Shown: positions 30,136 to 33,288 of the stretch, one piece after another
How the letters are laid out: each line of letters opens with the position of its first letter
How positions within the stretch are numbered: the stretch's first letter is position 1
DNA from: Chara braunii
Lineage: Eukaryota; Streptophyta; Charophyceae; Charales; Characeae
Reading direction: 5' to 3'
DNA length: 33,288 bases
NCBI GenBank assembly: GCA_003427395.1
Contig: BFEA01000779.1
Coordinates: 485,674 to 518,961 of the forward strand
Position numbers and translations under genes: made by a program
The notes under the pieces: model-generated
What the model saw: only the letters and a program-made list of their open reading frames with translations
The model's database searches: none
Told to the model about the DNA's origin: nothing

Positions 30136-30640
30136 TCCGGATTAGTCAATACGACTTCACTTCCAGACCCGTTTCAAGTCTTCATGAAAACGAGCAAAGC
30201 GTCAGGATCATTCAATACGACTTCACTTCTAGACCCATTTCATGTCTTCAGGCAAATGAGCAAAGTGTCTGGATCAGTCGGTAGGACTTCACTTCCAGAC
30301 CCATTTCAACCCTTCAGGCGAACGAGCAAAACGTTCGGATCATTCGATACGACTTCACTTCCAAACCCATTTCAAGCCTTTATGCAAACGAGCAAAGCAC
30401 CCGGATTTGTCGATACGTTTAAGACACATTTCAAGTCTTCATGAAAACAAGCAAAGCGTTCGGATCAATCGATACGACTTCACTTCCAGACTCATTTCAC
30501 GTCTTCATGCAAACGAGCAAAGCGCCTGGATCAGTTGATACGACTTCATTTCCAAACCCATTCAAATCATCACAGACAACAATAGCAAAGCAACCGGATC
30601 AGTCGACACGACTTCACGTTTAGGCCCATTCAAATCATCG
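30136..30640 (+). repeat. 66-bp minisatellite, about 7.5 units
   Basis: Each unit reads roughly GGATCATTCGATACGACTTC, then ACTTCCAGACCCATTTCAAG, then TCTTCATGCAAACGAGCAAAGCG. Because 66 is a multiple of three, one frame stays open for four full units (plus strand, to 30444) with a 22-residue repeat SGS-DTTSLPDPFQ-F-TSKA. A shift near 30415 moves the frame; a second frame then stays open to 30623. The frame begins inside the left arm. There is no independent evidence for a protein. Confidence 0.9.
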
Positions 30641-30784
30641 CATGCAAAAAATCATGACTTTCTTTACCATAGGCAGATGAATTAATCATGCATAGTAAAA
30701 TTCCTCTCTGATCCAATTAGAGTTCTGAAGAAGAAATTAAAACATGTACAAAAGTAAGAACCCAAACAGAATAACGTGACGTTG
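30641..30784. other. Spacer within the third unit
   Basis: AT-rich; no gene. It may contain further decayed sequence of the inner element whose terminal block follows. Confidence 0.4.
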
Positions 30785-31095
30785 TATAGGTAGGGGTTTA
30801 TTGAGATTCTAAAGGGACCATGTCGGCCTACCTCTGAGTTCCTTTCCTCTAGAGTCCCGCCTAGGCTCCGACAGAGCTCCCGCAATCGGTGGGTCAACCT
30901 CCCACAGGGTTTTGCCGCGGTCTTGTGGGTTGCAATCCCACCTACCGCCTTCCTCCTCAGAACCACAGACTAGACTGAGAGGAAGAAGGGAAGAAAGAGT
31001 AATCTCAGTCTCCCAAGATACAAGAGGGGGTCACACAAACTCGCATTGGGAAGGCCTTGATGCCTTCACATCCTAAGGGCCCCGCAATTGTGGCC
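30785..31095 (-). mobile_element. Third copy of the inner-element terminal block
   Basis: Same orientation as the right inner arm. Shared with 26170-26480: GGGTTTAT.GA, CCTCTGAGTTCCTTTCCTCTAGAG, CCGACAGAGCTCCCGCAATCGGTGG, CTACCGCCTTCCTC, AGACTCCC/CGAGATACA.GAGGGGG, and GGGCCCCGCAATTG at the end (about 31077-31090). Only the outer 310 bp are present, so this is a truncated or solo end. Confidence 0.82.
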
Positions 31096-32631
31096 AATCA
31101 CAATATAGCCCTTGTATCTTGGAGTCCGCTCTCCTCGCAGTTCCCGTCTCAAAAGAGTCTTCGAGAGTAAACCTGCGACAACCCAAGTTTTGTCGCAACA
31201 CCTTAGCGGCAATCACAATGTCTGCAATCTTAAGGTCATGGTGGTAATGGCTGGGGAGAATAGATTGTACATTGTAGTGGCTCAAAATAGCAACATAGCA
31301 GCAATGCCAATCTTGATAACTCGAGCATGTGGTAGTTGCGGCTGCAAACCAGCAGCGATATCAGTCCACTAGAGTACCAATCTGGTATGACAACAACACT
31401 TCAACATCAGATAGCAGCCACCTGTCGTCGTGAGAAGATCAACAGTTTGATATAAAGGCAGTGACCATCTACTGAGACTGCACCAGCTGGCCTATTCAAA
31501 GGCAGCTTGGTGACGACAGGTACAACTACACTGGCCCAAGTTAACCAGCAGTTGCAGTTCGAATGCCTCTAACACAATCAATATGAGAGAGTTGATGCCC
31601 ACAACAATCAGAACGATATCTCACGCGCGACAAGCCTTAATGGCAATGATACTTGGTCTCGACGCCAATAACATGAAGTAGTATCGTCACCCATGGAATT
31701 AGGAAAGAGTTCTCAGTCTGTCAATCCTAGCTCTTCCCAAACTGAGGTTTTGTTCATTGACGGAACTGACCAGATCTCTTCACCAATCATGAACGGTCAT
31801 GAACCAACACACCTAGAATCAAGAAAGAGCTCTCAATCTGTCAATCGTTTGCAACATCTGAGTATGTATACCTTGTACGTCTTCCCTCATTTAATCCGCT
31901 CGCCTCTCAGACTACCGTAATGTCAATACCATTGGCGAAAGGCAGGCAAGCTAAGTTCACTTCACCCATCACTTTTCTGCTTGGTTTTACCTCTCGCCCA
32001 TCTCGTCTTCTGCGGTGTACCCAACCGAACATTGCCCCAAGACAAGTGAACAAAACGGAGTTGAGTGGAGCAGGACTTCATCAATTCATTAGGTAAGTGT
32101 TATTGCCTCTCTTCTTTTCTCATTTCGTCTGACCCTGATTCTTGTTCAGGTGCACAAATGTGGTAGTCAAAGTGGAAAGGAGTATGGACGCATACATGAC
32201 GAGCAGTGCTGCGGTCTGTTGAACCATCACTAATTAGACCTCGACCACGAGCACAAGTTGAGTCTCTACCATGAGAACGTGTAGCACCAAGACCTCCAAT
32301 AGGATCTCGATAGCATGCAGGTAAGACCCCCCCTCTCTCTTTCTCAACAACAACCTTAGTGCGTGGCCAGGTTCGGTTGACGTCAGGAAGGAACATCGGG
32401 CGGGGGAAGATTGCGCATGGGACTAGGAGCAACGCACAAGAAAATGGCAACAAACAAAATGATGATGAGCACCTCGGTGAATATGACCACAGCGCTGGAA
32501 ATAAGCACTATGATGAAGAATGTGATGATGACCTTCACCATCGCAACGACCATGACAAGTGGAGCACACCAATATGTGAGCAGAATCCGGATATAGAGTA
32601 TGATGAGCAGGACGACGAGCAAGACCACGTT
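31096..32631. other. Interior of the third unit, no supported gene
   Basis: Holds a short repeated segment (GAAAGAGTTCTCAGTCTGTCAATC at about 31704 and GAAAGAGCTCTCAATCTGTCAATC at about 31821). An intron-like stretch runs from AG|GTAAGT (32092) through a pyrimidine-rich tract to TTGTTCAG (32150). A GAT/GAC-rich segment (32455-32630) is Asp/His-rich on the plus strand and strongly hydrophobic on the minus strand. None is linked into a gene by visible evidence. Confidence 0.45.
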
Positions 32632-33080
32632 GTCGGTGCGAATACCCTTACAAGGGTATCTGCCCTAGTTTTTGCAAGTGACGAAAAATAAGTTTAATTT
32701 AGAGGCTGAGTACATCGCGTAAAACGCCATTGTGTCTGTTGTTTACTCCGACTGAATGGTTGACTAGAGTAGAGAGTGTGTGGGCGCGCAGACTTGAGGC
32801 GCTCGTGATCTCTCTTCTTGTTAATGGTTGTAAAGTCGGGCGTGGTCGCCGACTAAGTTTTCATTTATGATTAAACTAGGACTAAACAAATTTTGTCCCT
32901 TGATTGATGTGCTTGGCCGTAACTGTGAGTACATACGGGAGGCGATATCGACGGCGGGGCGCTACAGCAGTGAGTTCAGCCGGTGAGGTGAGAGAGTGGC
33001 CGAGTAGCACTTGGCGAACCCACACGCGTAGCGACACGTGTTTAAATGTTTTACCGGTAGTCTTAAACCCAACTATGAGC
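32632..33080 (-). repeat. Right arm of the third inverted-repeat unit
   Basis: Inverted partner of 29640-30135. It starts with GTGCGAATACCCTTACAAGG, which mirrors the inner end of the left arm, and runs out to the region before the palindrome at 33121. Confidence 0.82.
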
Positions 33081-33120
33081 CTAACACTCTATGTAACCGT
33101 TTGAACGCCAACAACGCACG

Positions 33121-33150
33121 TTCACGTTCAAATTTGCGTTTGAACGTGAA
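33121..33150. repeat. Perfect 12-bp hairpin
   Basis: TTCACGTTCAAA, six bases, TTTGAACGTGAA. A second, overlapping inverted repeat pairs CGTTCAAATTT with AAATTTGAACG near 33165-33175. No equivalent was found at the left end of the third unit. Confidence 0.9.
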
Positions 33151-33213
33151 TTCAAATTCGTGTTTAAATTTGAACGCCGTTCATTTTTGTTTTTCTTTTT
33201 TTTTAAGAGCCTT

Positions 33214-33214
<1 letters not shown>

Positions 33215-33288
<74 letters not shown>
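33215..33288. repeat. (CT)n microsatellite at the window end
   Basis: Uninterrupted CT repeat to the last base, complementary to the (GA)n at the start. Confidence 0.97.

Noticed and set aside
29617-30444. 275-residue open frame as a protein-coding gene
   Set aside because: The first part lies in an inverted-repeat arm that is not open in its partner copy, and the second part is the 66-bp minisatellite. The repeat frame is kept as a finding, not as a gene.
32092-32150. Intron with AG|GTAAGT and TTGTTCAG borders
   Set aside because: The splice-like borders are good, but at 59 bp it is very short and neither flank continues a coding frame with recognisable content.

Overview
The window looks like a repeat-dense nuclear contig from a streptophyte, most plausibly a charophyte alga of the Chara type. 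That attribution is inference: it rests on the style of the Ty3/Gypsy chromovirus Gag and Pol, an initiator-Met-tRNA primer site and my recollection of Chara-like Gag proteins; no search was run. It is a draft assembly, with a 590-bp run of N at 22107-22696 and scattered single Ns. The contig starts in (GA)n and ends in (CT)n, so it probably breaks at microsatellites. I find no convincing intact host gene, tRNA, rRNA or CRISPR array.

Layout. 1-3200 holds simple repeats, a tiny poly-A retroposon-like insertion, and a small inverted-repeat unit with attached tandem repeats. 3200-5990 is AT-rich and gene-free, with a 195-bp tandem repeat. 6001-7794 and 16511-17160 hold four copies of a non-autonomous DNA element that sits in (TA)n tracts, resembling the Micron MITEs of rice. 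Inserted in that context is a Ty3/Gypsy chromovirus (about 7795-16510) with both LTRs, a primer-binding site, gag and pol. It is dead: gag has three in-frame stops and a frameshift, pol has one stop, the protease active-site Gly and one Asp of the reverse-transcriptase YxDD box are replaced, and the 3' end of the 3' LTR is disrupted.

17160-29310 is a nested, mirror-image region. Outer arms (17166-18990 and 27400-29310, inverted) enclose a second long inverted repeat (20530-22960 and 24408-26480, inverted) around a gene-poor spacer. The inner arms carry a series of short hairpins in which the loop, around CCATAAGTTTGGGTGG, is conserved while the stem sequence changes from hairpin to hairpin and stays complementary. 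This is the most unusual signal in the window. A third copy of the outer end of the inner element lies at 30785-31095.

29640-33080 is a third inverted-repeat unit, with arms of about 450-500 bp, containing a 66-bp minisatellite whose period preserves a 22-residue reading frame. The genes do not form a pathway. The window is a record of nested mobile DNA, of which only the chromovirus encodes recognisable enzymes. The large inverted-repeat elements show no transposase and would have to be mobilised in trans, if at all.
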